From Ricinus communis (lineage: Eukaryota > Streptophyta > Magnoliopsida > Malpighiales > Euphorbiaceae), in NCBI RefSeq assembly GCF_019578655.1, contig NC_063263.1, forward strand, positions 12,461,001-12,525,000: a DNA stretch of 64,000 bases, given 5' to 3'. Positions within the stretch are counted from its first letter, which is position 1. Every line of letters starts with the position of its first letter. Below the pieces are notes generated by a model, which was given only the letters and a program-made list of their open reading frames with translations, made no database searches and had not been told where the DNA came from. Shown here piece by piece: positions 1-11,177 of this stretch. The translations under genes were made by a program, and so were the position numbers.

Positions 1-632
1 AAAACAAATGATATTGAGCTGTTCATAATGTATCAGTAAATAACATAATTGGAGGCTAGAATCCTGTTGCAAAACGGACAATTGGTAACGTATCATCCGG
101 TTTTAAAACCCAATTTGGAGCCATCATAAAGCAATTAATGAATGCCTAGAAATGCGTCATTTCTGATTAAATAGAGCTTGCGGTTTCCTGTCAGATTATT
201 TAACGTATCCCAAGCTGGATAGATTCTTTTTGTTGTCTTTGAAGGTGATAACATATAAATTTTCGTAAATGAAGTCTAAATCGAAAAGGACATCTGAATG
301 TTCTACTGTTGCAGTTATAATTTGGGATGAAGTACAATGATCGATATCAAGTGTGCTAAATAGGAATGTGCTTTTTGATTAATTTCTTTTTTGCATGTTA
401 GAAAGAAAATGATGTGCTTTACTTGAAGCTACTTTGCTAGTTTTGGTTTTAGCTGATGGTATGTTTAGATGCATAGTTATCTTCACACATTGCATTTTGA
501 ATCATGCTGCAGACTCTTAATCCGAGATTAACTTGTTCCTTGCTCTCTTTTCTTTATTTTTGTTTTTTTCCTTTTATCAAGGTTTTGTCAGTTTTAAGGA
601 TCTGCTTTGTGCATCATTTATTGAGAGAATCA
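1..632 (+). other. 5' region of the CID-protein gene
   Basis: No coding region is recognised here. The stretch lies directly upstream of the ATG at 633. A pyrimidine-rich tract at about 540-580, followed by TGTCAG near 590, looks like the end of a 5'-UTR intron, so the transcript may start before the window. This is inference from splice-site appearance only. Confidence 0.4.
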
Positions 633-3600
633 ATGGGCAGTTCATTTAATCCTCAGATTTTAATGGAAAAGCTTGCCAAGCTCAACCATTCACAGGCAAG
701 CATAGAAAGTATCCTTTTGATATGGATACTCAATGATGCTTCTCTTCCTATTGATATTGCTATTTTGTTTAAAATCATTTTTTCAGCAGCTTTCGCTTTC
801 ATAAATAGGTAGCTGTCTATGTTCAAAGTCTGATTAGTGACAGCATTTGAAAGTTGCTTACTGGTTTTTAGTATGATGCATTAACATCTTATTAGAAATG
901 GATGATGCACAGTTATTGAGACGTAGCAAAGCATTCATCTATTGGGTGCTACCTCATGTTTCCTAGTTGGTTTATCTTTCACTGATATATGGTCACGATT
1001 AATTTACTATATGAGATATGTATTAGCCTTCTGTATCTATATCCTGAAACCTTCAATAGACTGCTTCTTCTTTTTTTCCTAATTTGCGATCCTTAATGTG
1101 CTAAGCTTTATCACACTGGTGTATTTTTCATATGAATAAAGCAAAGCAAGTTGTTGAAACATGGGACAGACAGTTTCATTGTTCCCCACGTGAGCAGAGA
1201 TTGGCTTTTCTGTATCTTGCAAATGACATTTTGCAGAATAGCCGTCGAAAGGGTTCAGAGTTTGTTGGTGAATTTTGGAAGGTTCTTCCAGAAGCTCTTC
1301 GTGACGTAATTGAAAATGGGGATGAGGTCGGAAGAAATGCCGCACTAAGACTGGTACTTAATGCTGCTTTTACTATATCTTCATTGAATGAGGTTTATTA
1401 TAACTAATGCTTTATGCCTTTTTGCCATGTAAACAGCTGTCCCATGAAATTGTAAATTTCAAGGGTTTAGATCACTATATGTTTGTTTGTAAATAAAAGC
1501 AAGAGTGAACAGGATATGGGGATTGGTAAAAGAATGAGAGAGTTTTCTTTGTAGGTCATTTTACTTTATTATTTTTGGTTATCTTTTATGTGATTATCGT
1601 ATTACGGTTTCTGTTTTGCTTGATACTCGGAGAGAAAAATATTTTCGAACTTCAATGTCACTTGCTTGTGACATAGAGGTATTGTATAAATCGTGAGAGC
1701 ATTGTGGCTATGCTTAAATATGACTGCAAAGAAGGTGATGAAAAATATGGTCATTTCTCCTGTGGGAATAATAATGATGATTCCCACTGCCATACATGAC
1801 AGTGTGAATCGACTGACTGGATGTGTGTCAATACTTTTGTGCTATAAGAAATTGTTCCCTGGTGCTACACTTTTGTTTCCTTAAACTTGCTAAGTAGCCC
1901 ACAGCAGATCTTCCTGTTCCTCATGGTCAGTCTGCTTGATTATTGATATAAGTTCAGGTACATAACTGCATATTAAAGTATCATCATTATCATATCGTAA
2001 GCACTAAAAACATGAGTGTCACATAGACATAGCCAATGAAGATGTGTAGATGTGTTGATGGTTCTTTATGGATTTTAGTTGTTTAACTAGATGGTTCATA
2101 TGTATTGATTTTTGAAACACGCACGATTTACAATTGGACTAGTACGTTGATTTCTGTATATCAATGCTACATAACTCATGTTTCTTTCTTTTCAAAGCTT
2201 ATTTTGCTTGTCAATACTTTATGTGATTAAATATATTATTTGAAATTGCCAAGAATTCTCAACCTCAATTTTCTGGGAGCTAGTTACAAGTGTCCTTTGT
2301 TCCATCTCATCTTACAAAGCCAATGATGAGATACATGGAATTCCTAGTTATCATCTAATCTCATAGAAAGAGTGTCCATTAAATTCTTCAATTCAGTACT
2401 ATATGTTAGCAACAATTGATTAGTGATTGCTAATAGCTGGAAGAGATGTAGAGATAAGGCAGGGCATGAACCACCACTGTATTCTATTTCAGTTTCAATC
2501 ATTTTAAATCGTTTACTAAGACAAGGTTTCTGCTGCATTGATGCTTATGTTGTTTGAGTTTCTGAATCTTGGTGCTTTTAAAATTTTATACGTAGGAGTT
2601 TGGCACTGGGCTTGCATCTGAAATTGCTAGGAATGTGGTATCAAGTTTTGCAAAATGCAGACACATGTGCGCTTTTCTAATTGTATGCTTGATTATGATT
2701 GTTAACTTCTTTAATAAATTATGTTTATGATTAATTCACACAGATTAGCATATGGGAAGACAGAAAAGTTTTTGGTTCCCGCGGGCAAATACTCAAGGAA
2801 GAACTTGTGGGCAAGCACTCAGAAAACAGTAATAGAAATGGGAAGCATTTGGGCCTCAAACTGGTAAATTGAGTTCTAATGATAGAAATTTTTCATGGCA
2901 GTTATACTTTTATATACATATTTTAGAGGACTATAAACCTCTCATTTTCTTTCCTTAAACAGAAGCAGCCTGCTGGAAGTACATTGGACAAGATAATTTC
3001 AGGTTATCAAGTTCTTCAGGGTGGACATGTGGATGAAGAAGTTACAATAAGCAAATGTAGGAGTGCTATTAGCTGTCTTGAAAAAGCTGAGAAGGAAATT
3101 GGTGGCAGTACTGATTTGGGTAATTTATACCTTGATCTATGAAATTTTTTCGATGTGAATTTTGTCTGTCTGTCTTTTATTATACATTTGACATGGTTTT
3201 TGCAATACCTTTTGCAATATTGTATAATCCTCTCATTTTCTGTTCTTTTGCAAAATCTTTTAGATTTGGCCTTGCATCACATTTTATTGTGTGATGTTCT
3301 GCATGTAAGGCTATTGAATGATCAAGCAGCTCGATGTTACTGCAATAGATCTGATGTGGACTCTAAATTGAGCAAATCAATTATATATCCTCATTTCTCC
3401 TGGAAATTTGAACATGTTCTGTTTTACTTTTACTTTTATTTTTTCCATGTCAGTTTTTTAATGAGCTATCCTTTTTGTTGAACAGGAAAATTCCATGGAA
3501 CTCCATTTGTGGAAGAGCTGCAAGGGCAGCATACTATTTTGAGAGACAGCATTGAGCAATTAACAGCAATTGAATCATCAAGAGCAAGTCTTGTTTCTCA

Positions 3601-5235
3601 TCTGAGAGAGGCTCTCCACGAGCAGGTTGGTTAGGCTAACTATATTAGATGTATATTGTTCACCGCTGTAATCAAAAGAACTTGACATGATAGCATACTA
3701 AACCTGAATTGTTTTTGTAACAGGAATCCAAGCTGGAACAAGTTCGTAATCAACTTCAGGTTTGACATCTGCTTAAGTTGGCTATTAATATTTCTTATAC
3801 CCATAACTGGAAATGGCTCTCTTTGGATATAAACATGGGATGCCCACAAATGCTTGAAATTTCCTAGAAACTAGGTAGAAAATGTATGCATGATTGTAAA
3901 GTCCTGGTGACTCGTTGGCTCTGCTTTTGCAAAATAATTTTTAGCTTGCTTTAGGACTTTTTGCTGTGATATTTCTTAATTGAGTGTTCTAGTCGTACAT
4001 GCTTCATATATGCTGGTTTAAGCTTCTAAGTGTATAACTTACAGTGTTAAGGCTACCTTAAACCTACTTCCCAATTAAAGTTTAAAGTTGTACTTTGTAT
4101 GAAAAACATGAATGTCTTTAATTTCAACGAATGTAAACTTCTTCTGATGTGTTCATCAGTAATTTGGCAATCTTTTATTTCAACTTTTAGTTTGTCAGAA
4201 TAATTTTTTCTTTTGACTTGGGCTTCTAGGTCAATTTTTTATATGGTCTACCTTCAATTAATAATTTATTAACTCTGATAAGTATCTACTTCAGCTCCCA
4301 TATATGTTTAATATATGCAAAATGCTTTACAGGTTCATTACCTGTCTGTTAGCAATCTTGATAACTAGGAGTATGGCATTTATATTTATACTGACTTTTA
4401 AGCATATTTCTGTTCTATCTTCCATTTGTATTATATCTTGTAGGCAGCACAATCCCAGTCAGAACATGCTGGTAATGTCTTCCAGCAATTTCTGCATTCC
4501 AATAATGTGCAGTTAGTAGCTCAGGAAAGTTCAAAGGAAGCGAATGCTTCCAGTGCACCTCAGAGCTTCATACCTGGAAATAGAGAACAATCAGCTCCAG
4601 CAATGTACATACGCCAGGTTTCTTTCCCTGAAAAAACTGGTCACGTTCAGGAAGATCCCCGGAAGTCTGCAGCTGCTGCAGTGGCAGCAAAATTAACTGC
4701 ATCAACATCCTCTGCCCAGATGCTTTCATATGTGCTCTCTTCTCTTGCATCTGAAGGTGTCATTGGTAATCCGATAAAAGAACCAGCCAGTGAATACCCC
4801 TCCGAAAAGAGGGCTAAGCACGAGAATGACCAGCCTTACATTCCAACCCAGAATCCCCTGCAGCAACCACTTCCTCCTTTCCAACATCCTGAATCTTTCC
4901 AAGTTGCGACAACTAGTCAGCAATTAACCTCAAATGATCCACCACCTCCTCCATCTTCGCCTCCACCGCTGCCCCCACTACCACCTATGCCACCATATTC
5001 AATTTCCCAGTACATGCAGACTACTGGATCGATAAATGCTGTGCCATACAGCTACAGCATGTCCCAGCAACAACCGCATTCCTTGCCTGGCTATCCAGGA
5101 GTTGGCACTCAAATGACAGGTATCGCTTCCTTCACAATGCCTCCAACAAATTCGTACCAAAGTTATCAAGGTTCAGATGGTACTTTATACAGCCAACCGT
5201 CGTCCATGCCGATGGCACCAATTTCCCGGCAATAA
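633..5235 (+). CDS. CID (CTD-interacting domain) protein, RPRD1/CREPT-like
   Basis: Seven coding exons are read at 633-708, 1106-1353, 2744-2863, 2963-3119, 3486-3625, 3724-3759 and 4444-5235. All joins are in phase and give about 522 residues. Residues 1-135 form a CID fold, with motifs such as ETLSHWCIFH, VETWDRQF, YLANDILQNSRRKG and LISIWEDRKVFG. This domain binds the phosphorylated C-terminal tail of RNA polymerase II, so the protein probably acts in the nucleus in transcription termination or 3'-end processing. Residues of roughly 190-260 are helical and coiled-coil-like, as in RPRD1/CREPT proteins. The last exon is low-complexity and rich in Pro, Gln and Ser, including a run of prolines near 4940-4990. 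The start was chosen because it begins the CID directly, as in plant homologues. The domain call is firm; the function is inferred from the family. Confidence 0.93.
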
Positions 5236-6286
5236 ATTTTTTGAAGGCTGTTTGCAGTGGAGAAGGTTTTGCTGAGGAATCGTAAGATATTTCAGAAACT
5301 AATGTAGCTTTTTTGATACCCATGTTCCTTTAATCATACACTTAAATTAGGTTTGCACATTTGTAAATGTTTGTAACTTTATGTTTAACTGTTGGGGTTA
5401 AAATGATTTCTTTGGGTATTTCCATTGAGAAATAGATTTCAATTGATTTATCTAGGCTTTTGATTAATGACTTGCTGATTAAAGCTGAGTTTCTGCTGAT
5501 CGTGCCACTCTTCTTGGGATTTTTATTGGTGCTTAGGATGTTATAAAATACATACCGTGACAGAGAAGGGTGGCATGTATTGTTGTCTGGTAAAAACCCA
5601 TGTGGATTTTTCAATTGCCTTTTTAACCTTAGAGATGAGGCTGATATGGAAAAATGTTCGTCATTTTTATTGGATAAGTCTTTTGATAACGCAGTGGGTC
5701 GGGACCATGTTATAACTTCTTCATATGGATGTTGTATTATTACCCAGATAGCCTATTCTTTACTTGCATTTTACAACTAATTTCTTAGCTATTCTTTACA
5801 AGCATTTTACAACTAATTCCTCAACTCCTATATTGTAAGATTGTTTCTCGGCAGTTGAACTATAACTTGTCCCGGCCACCGAGTTATTACTTGTCTGATA
5901 TATAAAACCAAAAAAATAAAAATCTACCCACTAAGTTCACTCCTGTGCAAATAGTCCATCGTTGAATTGAAGCCATACGCCCCTGATCTTAATTTCACCG
6001 CAAATGCTGTTTATTTGCCAAATTCACTTGGCTCGACGTTTCTTCCATCATCAGAATTAGTAGGGTTTGTTCTGGAGCTGTTGTACAAAATTTTGGCAAA
6101 AACGAACTCTCTATCTTGCCCGTTTCAACTCTGTTATTTATATATTTTGAAAATAAATTACTTTTTGGTCAAAAATTTCCATCAGTAAATAAAGACAATG
6201 AAAACAATAAATTCCAGCAAAATATATATTTATGGACTCGTAAAAAAAATCTACAATATTAAAATCCTTCTACAATAATCATTTTC
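5236..6286. other. 3' flank of the CID gene up to the retrotransposon
   Basis: No gene is seen. The first few hundred bases are probably 3' UTR. A 36-bp tandem duplication lies at 5753-5824. The rest is AT-rich and ends at the target-site duplication of the copia element. Confidence 0.5.
5753..5824. repeat. 36-bp tandem duplication
   Basis: Two adjacent copies with a period of 36 bases both contain ctattcttta and gcattttacaactaatt. They differ at only a few positions, so this is a small local duplication in the 3' flank. Confidence 0.8.
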
Positions 6287-6291
6287 TCAAT
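6287..6291. repeat. Target-site duplication TCAAT (left)
   Basis: TCAAT directly precedes the TG of the left LTR and is repeated exactly after the CA of the right LTR at 11173-11177. A 5-bp duplication is normal for copia integrases. Confidence 0.9.
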
Positions 6292-6442
6292 TGTTGTGAA
6301 GAATACTATTTCCCCCTCTCCCTCGATGAAGCCAAAACAACAAATATATATGACCACCCTTCTATCATACTACATCATATATCTATCAAACAGTATACCT
6401 ATACAATACCTATATACAGTACAGATACTGTATCTCGTAACA
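6292..6442 (-). repeat. 3' LTR of the copia element
   Basis: This 151-bp repeat matches 11022-11172 at 142 of 151 positions with no gaps. It has TG...CA ends. As the element reads on the minus strand, this copy is the 3' LTR. Confidence 0.95.
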
Positions 6443-6455
6443 CCCCCCTCAAGTT
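6443..6455 (-). other. Polypurine tract of the copia element
   Basis: Read on the minus strand, AACTTGAGGGGGG lies directly against the 3' LTR. This is the usual copia-type primer for plus-strand DNA synthesis. Confidence 0.85.
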
Positions 6456-7908
6456 GGAGTGTGCAAATCTCGGACGCCCAACTTAGCCAACAAAAATTCA
6501 AACTGTGACTTTCCCAAGGCTTTCGTGAATATGTCCGCTAACTGAACCTTCATAGAAACATATGATGGATCAATCAAGCCCTCTAAAATTGCATCTCTAA
6601 CAAAGTGGCAATCGGTTTCTATGTGTTTAGTGCGCTCATAAAAAACTGGATTGTGAGCAATATACAAAGCCGATTGACTGTCACAATAGAGTCTCATTCC
6701 CTTCTTATGTTGCACTCCTAAATCTCCTAGCAGTTGCTTTAACCATTTTAATTCACACGTAATAGACGCCATTGAACGATACTCTGCCTCTGCCGATGAT
6801 CGAGACACAGTATGCTGCTTTTTGGTTTTCCAGGAGATTGGTGAATGGCCGAGCAACACAAACCATCCATTCAGCGATCTGCGGGACACCGGGCAACTAG
6901 CCCAATTAGAGTCACACCATCCTTCCAAACTCAGCTCACTATCTGCCCTTAGTAACACACCTTGCCCCGGGTTCTTCAAATAACGGACAACTCTCAAAGC
7001 AGCTTCCCAATGTTCTTCCCGTGGATCATGCAGAAACTGAGATAAAATGTGTACAGAGTACGCTAAATCCGGCCTATTCACGCCGAGATAAATAAGTCGA
7101 CCCACCAACCGCCTGTATCGCTTTGCATTTTCGAGCAGTTTCCCACTGGCTAAAGACAATCTGTGATTAAATTCCATAGAAAATTTTGCTGGCTTTGACC
7201 CCAACAGACCCGACTCAGATATAATATCCAATGCATACTTCCGTTGACACATGAAAATACCTTCCTTATTCCTTGCTATTTCCAACCCTAGAAAATATCT
7301 CAAAGGTCCTAAATCCTTCATTTTAAAGCACTTTCCAAGATAATCCTTGAATACCGCTAATGCCACTTTATTATTTCCTGCAATTATCATATCATCCACA
7401 TACACGAGAACATTGATCTGGATTTTACCCTTAGTCATCGTAAACAAAGAGTAATCTGAATATGACTGTTTAAAGCCATAACTCTTTAGAGCCAATGCTA
7501 GTTTAGCAAACCAACATCTAGGTGCCTGTTTTAATCCATACAACGACTTCTTCATTCTACACACTACATTCTTGTTGTCACTTTTTTCAAATCCCGAAGG
7601 TATCCTCATGTAAACTTCCTCTTTCAGATCACCATGTAGAAAGGCGTTGTGAACATCCATCTGATGTACTTCCCAATTCTTAATTGCTGCAACTGCCAGA
7701 AATGTTCGTACAGTCACCATTTTGGCCACAGGGGCAAATGTCTCGGTATAGTCAATACCCTCTACCTGATGGTTTCCGAAAACCACAAGCCTTGCCTTTA
7801 CTCTTACTAAATTTCCATCTGTATCTCGTTTCTCTGTATATATCCATTGACTACCTAGAGCTTTCTTCCCAGGAGGTAACTCTTACAGCACCCATGTTTC
7901 TTGATCTT
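6449..7908 (-). pseudogene. copia reverse transcriptase and RNase H (broken pol)
   Basis: A long open stretch from 7786 to 6449 carries a copia-type reverse transcriptase. It includes ETFAPVAKM, MDVHNAFLHGDL, SLYGLKQAPRCW and the catalytic YVDDM box. It is followed by an RNase H domain with WCDSNWASCP, SSAEAEYRSM, YCDSQSALYIA and KHIETDCHFVRD. This part is nearly full length and would look functional on its own. Upstream, the same frame is cut by TAA at 7883-7885, and a one-base frameshift near 7911 separates it from the rest of pol. The stop at 6449 lies within the polypurine region. Confidence 0.95.
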
Positions 7909-8520
7909 CTAATGCTCTAATTTCTCTGTCATAGCTTGTCTCCAACCTTCATGTTTCACTGCTTCTCTAAATGTTTTAGGTGGTGTGCCTGCACTCACAG
8001 CTGCTACAAATTTTTTGTAATTATTTGAAAACCGTTCACAAGATACATAATGAGAAATAGGATAAGGAGTACCTGAGGTAGTCGACAAAGGGAGCGATCG
8101 TTCAGACGGACTTTTCTTTTTCACAATTATATGTGTAACGAAACCTTGGTAGCGAGAATTTAGAATCTTAACTCACTTCCCTTTTCCCATATCCGTCTCT
8201 ATACTAACTTCATCTGTACATACCAGCATCGCCTCAAGACCAGTACTGTCACTGCCAGAATCCAGTAGAACACTAACCTCATCTGCTTTGCCTCCCGTTA
8301 CACCACCTCCTGCTGTTCCCATCTCCGCACTGCTGCCAGCAGGGTCATCATGAACTGCCCCACCAATACTCACGTTATCCTCACAGTCCACTGCTTCATC
8401 AAGCTTATCACATTGCAGGCTCGCATCACTCCTTACAGTATGAGAATCCTGGGCTACATTGCTCCCAGCCAAAGGAAAGATATGTTCATAGAAATCAACA
8501 TCACGTGAAATAAGTAACTC
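7909..8520 (-). pseudogene. copia pol linker region between integrase and reverse transcriptase
   Basis: This is the variable hinge between integrase and reverse transcriptase. It holds an acidic Gly/Ser-rich stretch (8472-8173), then the conserved sequence before the RT containing HYVSCERFS and FREAVKHEGWRQAM. A TGA at 8173-8175 interrupts the frame. A contraction in the T7 run at 8521-8527 shifts it from the integrase part. No enzymatic domain is expected here. Confidence 0.8.
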
Positions 8521-9657
8521 TTTTTTTCTAAATCATACAACAACCATCCCTTTTTAGCAAATGGGTAACCTAGAAAGATGCATCTACGACTCCTACTCTC
8601 AAATTTGTCCCCTTTCGATTTTTGGTTATGAGCATAACACAAGCATCCCATTACTCGTAATGCAATTAAATCAGGTTTCTTTCCAAACAAACATTCATAA
8701 GGAGTTTTAAAATCCAATACACTGGAAGGTGTACGATTAATTAAATGACATGCTGCCATCACACATTCCTCCCAAAATTTCATCGACAAGTGTCTGGAAA
8801 CGTAAAGCACGTGCTACACTCAAGATATGTTTCTGTTTACGTTCTACCCGGCCATTCTGTTGCGGGGTACCTACACATGACGTCTCAAAAATTATGCCAT
8901 TCTTCACAAAGTAATTTTTCAGACGGTTAAACTCGGTTCCATCATCACTACGAACTCGTTTGATTTTTCGATCACACTGTCGTTCTACCAAGACCATAAA
9001 ATTCATAAATGATAATTCAACTTCTAATTTATTAAACAACAAATAAACCCAAACTGCTCTCGAACAGTCATCAACAATAGTAAAAAAATAATATGCCCCA
9101 CAAGTGGACGGAGTTCTATATGGTCCCCATAAATCACAATGTACGAGTTCAAAAATTCTACCAGCTTTACTGTTACTAATTGAAAAATTCTTTCTAGGTT
9201 GTTTTGCACGATAACAGACATCACAACTATCTTTATTCAACCTACTAGATAGACTCACATTAGGAACCTTCTTAAGCACAATTTCTGACGGATGTCCAAA
9301 CCGCTGGTGCCACAACTCCATTGAGCTTCCACAACGAAGAGCTAGAGTCCGAGCTTGAGGCACACCTCGAAAAAAGAAAAGTCCATCTTCGCGTTCACCC
9401 ACTCCAATCAACCGCCTCGAGGTTCGGTCCTGTATAACGCACAATGTGTTAGTTATTTGAACAGTACAATTCTTTTGATCCAGCAACTGTGTAACCGAAA
9501 TTAGATTACAATCAAATTTGGAAACAAACAACACATTGTCAATTTTGAGAATCCCTGGCAACACCATACTCCCTTCATGAGTAGCTTGTGAACTACTACC
9601 ATTTGGCAAGCTTACAGGGCAACAGCTAATTTTTTGCACATCGATCATCCAATCTAA
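8521..9657 (-). pseudogene. copia integrase (broken pol)
   Basis: A GAG-pre-integrase zinc domain (LWHQRFGHPS ... CDVCYRAKQ) is followed by the integrase core. The catalytic carboxylates lie in HCDLWGP, RSDDGTEF and GRVERK. The frame is broken near 8793, after the core glutamate, and continues in another frame with KFWEECVMAACHLINRTPS and YECLFGKKPD. The integrase region starts just after a TGA at 9658-9660 that separates it from the protease. Confidence 0.92.
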
Positions 9658-9991
9658 TCACCCTGTTATATGGTGTGTTGCCCCCGTATCAAAAATCCAA
9701 GAATACTCACCAGAGAGTCGATCCTTGGGTGTCGGTAGATTGAAAAGATCAATAATGTTTTGCCATTGTTCCGGAGTTGTGTTCGACAATCCAGCCTGCT
9801 CTACGGTGTTAGACGGGTGTCCCTGGGTCTGTTGCGGTTGTGTCGAGGTGCTAGCAGTGGCTTTGTTTGCCCTGACAGCCATGCCTCCTCGCCCTCTCCC
9901 CGCCATGACACCATGTCCTCCTCTGCCACCACGACCAAGCCCACGGCCACCACGAGGGCGATCCCCCCCACCAATCCGGAAATCCATGAAT
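9658..9991 (-). pseudogene. copia gag tail and aspartic protease (broken)
   Basis: An Arg/Gly-rich segment (RGGRGLGRGGRGG), a basic nucleic-acid-binding tail, leads into the retroviral-type protease start with the active-site motif DTGA in WIFDTGATHH. The frame then hits TGA at 9658-9660, so the protease is cut just after its active site. It is out of frame with the upstream gag. A G7 run at 9963-9969 lies close to the shift. Confidence 0.88.
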
Positions 9992-10852
9992 TTAAAAACA
10001 CGTGCTTTCATCATGTCCATCACGATTGCAATTAGCATAAAATTTTTCAAAATGAGCAGTAAGTTTTGGTTTACCTCTGGGGTCAGATTGAACCCTAAAA
10101 GCCATGACCGTCTCACGATCATCCTTGTGACCACCACGCATACGCTCTTCTTGAGCCACAATTTGGTACGCACGGTCCACAGAAGGCAGAGGATCATGAT
10201 TCAAGATTTGAGACCGTACCGAAGCATATGCACCATCTAAACCAACAAGGAACCACTTAAGTTGATCCTCCTGCAAAAGGGTCTGGTATTGAGTGGTCAG
10301 ACGACACCTGCAGCCGCCATAAGTGCATCCACTGCATGTACATCGGGGCAACGCCACATACAACAACAACTCGTTAAAGATCTTACTCAGCCGCCCAAAA
10401 TACGAAGCCACCGATTTCGTTTTGCCTTGCTTGCACTCAGCCAGAGATGTCTTCAGTTGACAAATACGGGTGCCATTAACGACACAGAATCGCCTCTCTA
10501 AAGCAACCCACAACTCACGAGCATCTTCATAGAACGAAAGCGTCGTCCGAATCGAAGGCTCGATCGTATTCATAACCCAAGCCACTAGCATCGAGTGCAC
10601 AGTATACTAGTCATCCAGTTTGACATCGTGGTCTGCTGGCTTTTCGATGCTACCATCCAAGAACCCGAACTTGCGCTTCGCTCGCAAAGCTGTGCGTACA
10701 GCCCTTGCCCATTCGTCGTAGTTGTCTCCATTCAACTGAATCGGAGTAATGAGATTACCCGGATTATCCGAGAACCCTAAGAAGAAGACATCGATCTTCC
10801 TATCACTGCCAATGGCACGACTGGAGGAAGATTTGTCGCCGCCGTCGGCCAT
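9992..10852 (-). pseudogene. copia gag polyprotein (broken)
   Basis: The N-terminal part has the copia gag signature NPGNLITPIQLNGDNYDEWA. An in-frame TAG at 10607-10609 interrupts it after 81 codons. The frame then continues with the UBN2-like gag core (LWVALERRF, LKTSLAECKQG) down to the zinc knuckle near 10000. The knuckle keeps C-x4-H-x4-C, but the first cysteine position is Tyr. The frame ends one base off immediately after the knuckle. Start chosen: the ATG at 10852, the first after the primer-binding site. Confidence 0.9.
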
Positions 10853-11009
10853 GTCCCCAAAAACGCAGAAAAGAAAGAGGAAAGAAAAAAAAACTTAGGG
10901 TTTGGAGAGAGCTACGCGTCCTACTCTGAATACACTGTATTTCCTTTGGATCAATCCCTTGACCTGTGGATTAAGCGTCCACCACGCTTCCGTTTGCGCT
11001 GCTCACCTC

Positions 11010-11021
11010 GCTCTGATACCA
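11010..11021 (-). other. Primer-binding site (initiator Met tRNA)
   Basis: Read on the minus strand, TGGTATCAGAGC directly follows the 5' LTR. This is the standard plant copia complement of the 3' end of initiator methionine tRNA. Confidence 0.92.
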
Positions 11022-11172
11022 TGTTGAGAAGAATACTATTTCCCCCTCTCCCTTAATGAAGCCAAAACAACAAATATATATGACCACCCTTCTACCATAC
11101 TACACCGTATATCTATCAAACATTATACCTATACAATACCTATATACAGTATAGATACTGTATCTGGTAACA
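11022..11172 (-). repeat. 5' LTR of the copia element
   Basis: This is the partner of the repeat at 6292-6442, with the same length and TG...CA ends. It carries the element's promoter, as expected for the LTR next to the primer-binding site. Confidence 0.95.
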
Positions 11173-11177
11173 TCAAT
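11173..11177. repeat. Target-site duplication TCAAT (right)
   Basis: This is an exact copy of 6287-6291 and marks the right insertion boundary. Confidence 0.9.

Larger units (their letters stand above)
6292..11172 (-). mobile_element. Ty1/copia LTR retrotransposon, complete in structure but inactivated
   Basis: The element is 4,881 bp, reads right to left and sits downstream of the CID gene. It has 151-bp LTRs at both ends, each starting TGTTG and ending TAACA, flanked by TCAAT. A primer-binding site complementary to initiator Met tRNA adjoins the right (5') LTR, and a polypurine tract adjoins the left (3') LTR. The internal order gag, protease, integrase, reverse transcriptase, RNase H identifies copia. 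Coding lesions include in-frame stops at 10607-10609, 9658-9660, 8173-8175 and 7883-7885, and frameshifts near 9992, 8793, 8521-8527 and 7911. The LTRs differ at 9 of 151 positions (6 transitions, 3 transversions), so the insertion is not recent. It cannot encode an intact polyprotein. Confidence 0.96.

Noticed and set aside
7786..7920. Plus-strand open frames across the copia element, such as 7684-7920 and 9725-10240
   Set aside because: They are antisense to pol and gag.
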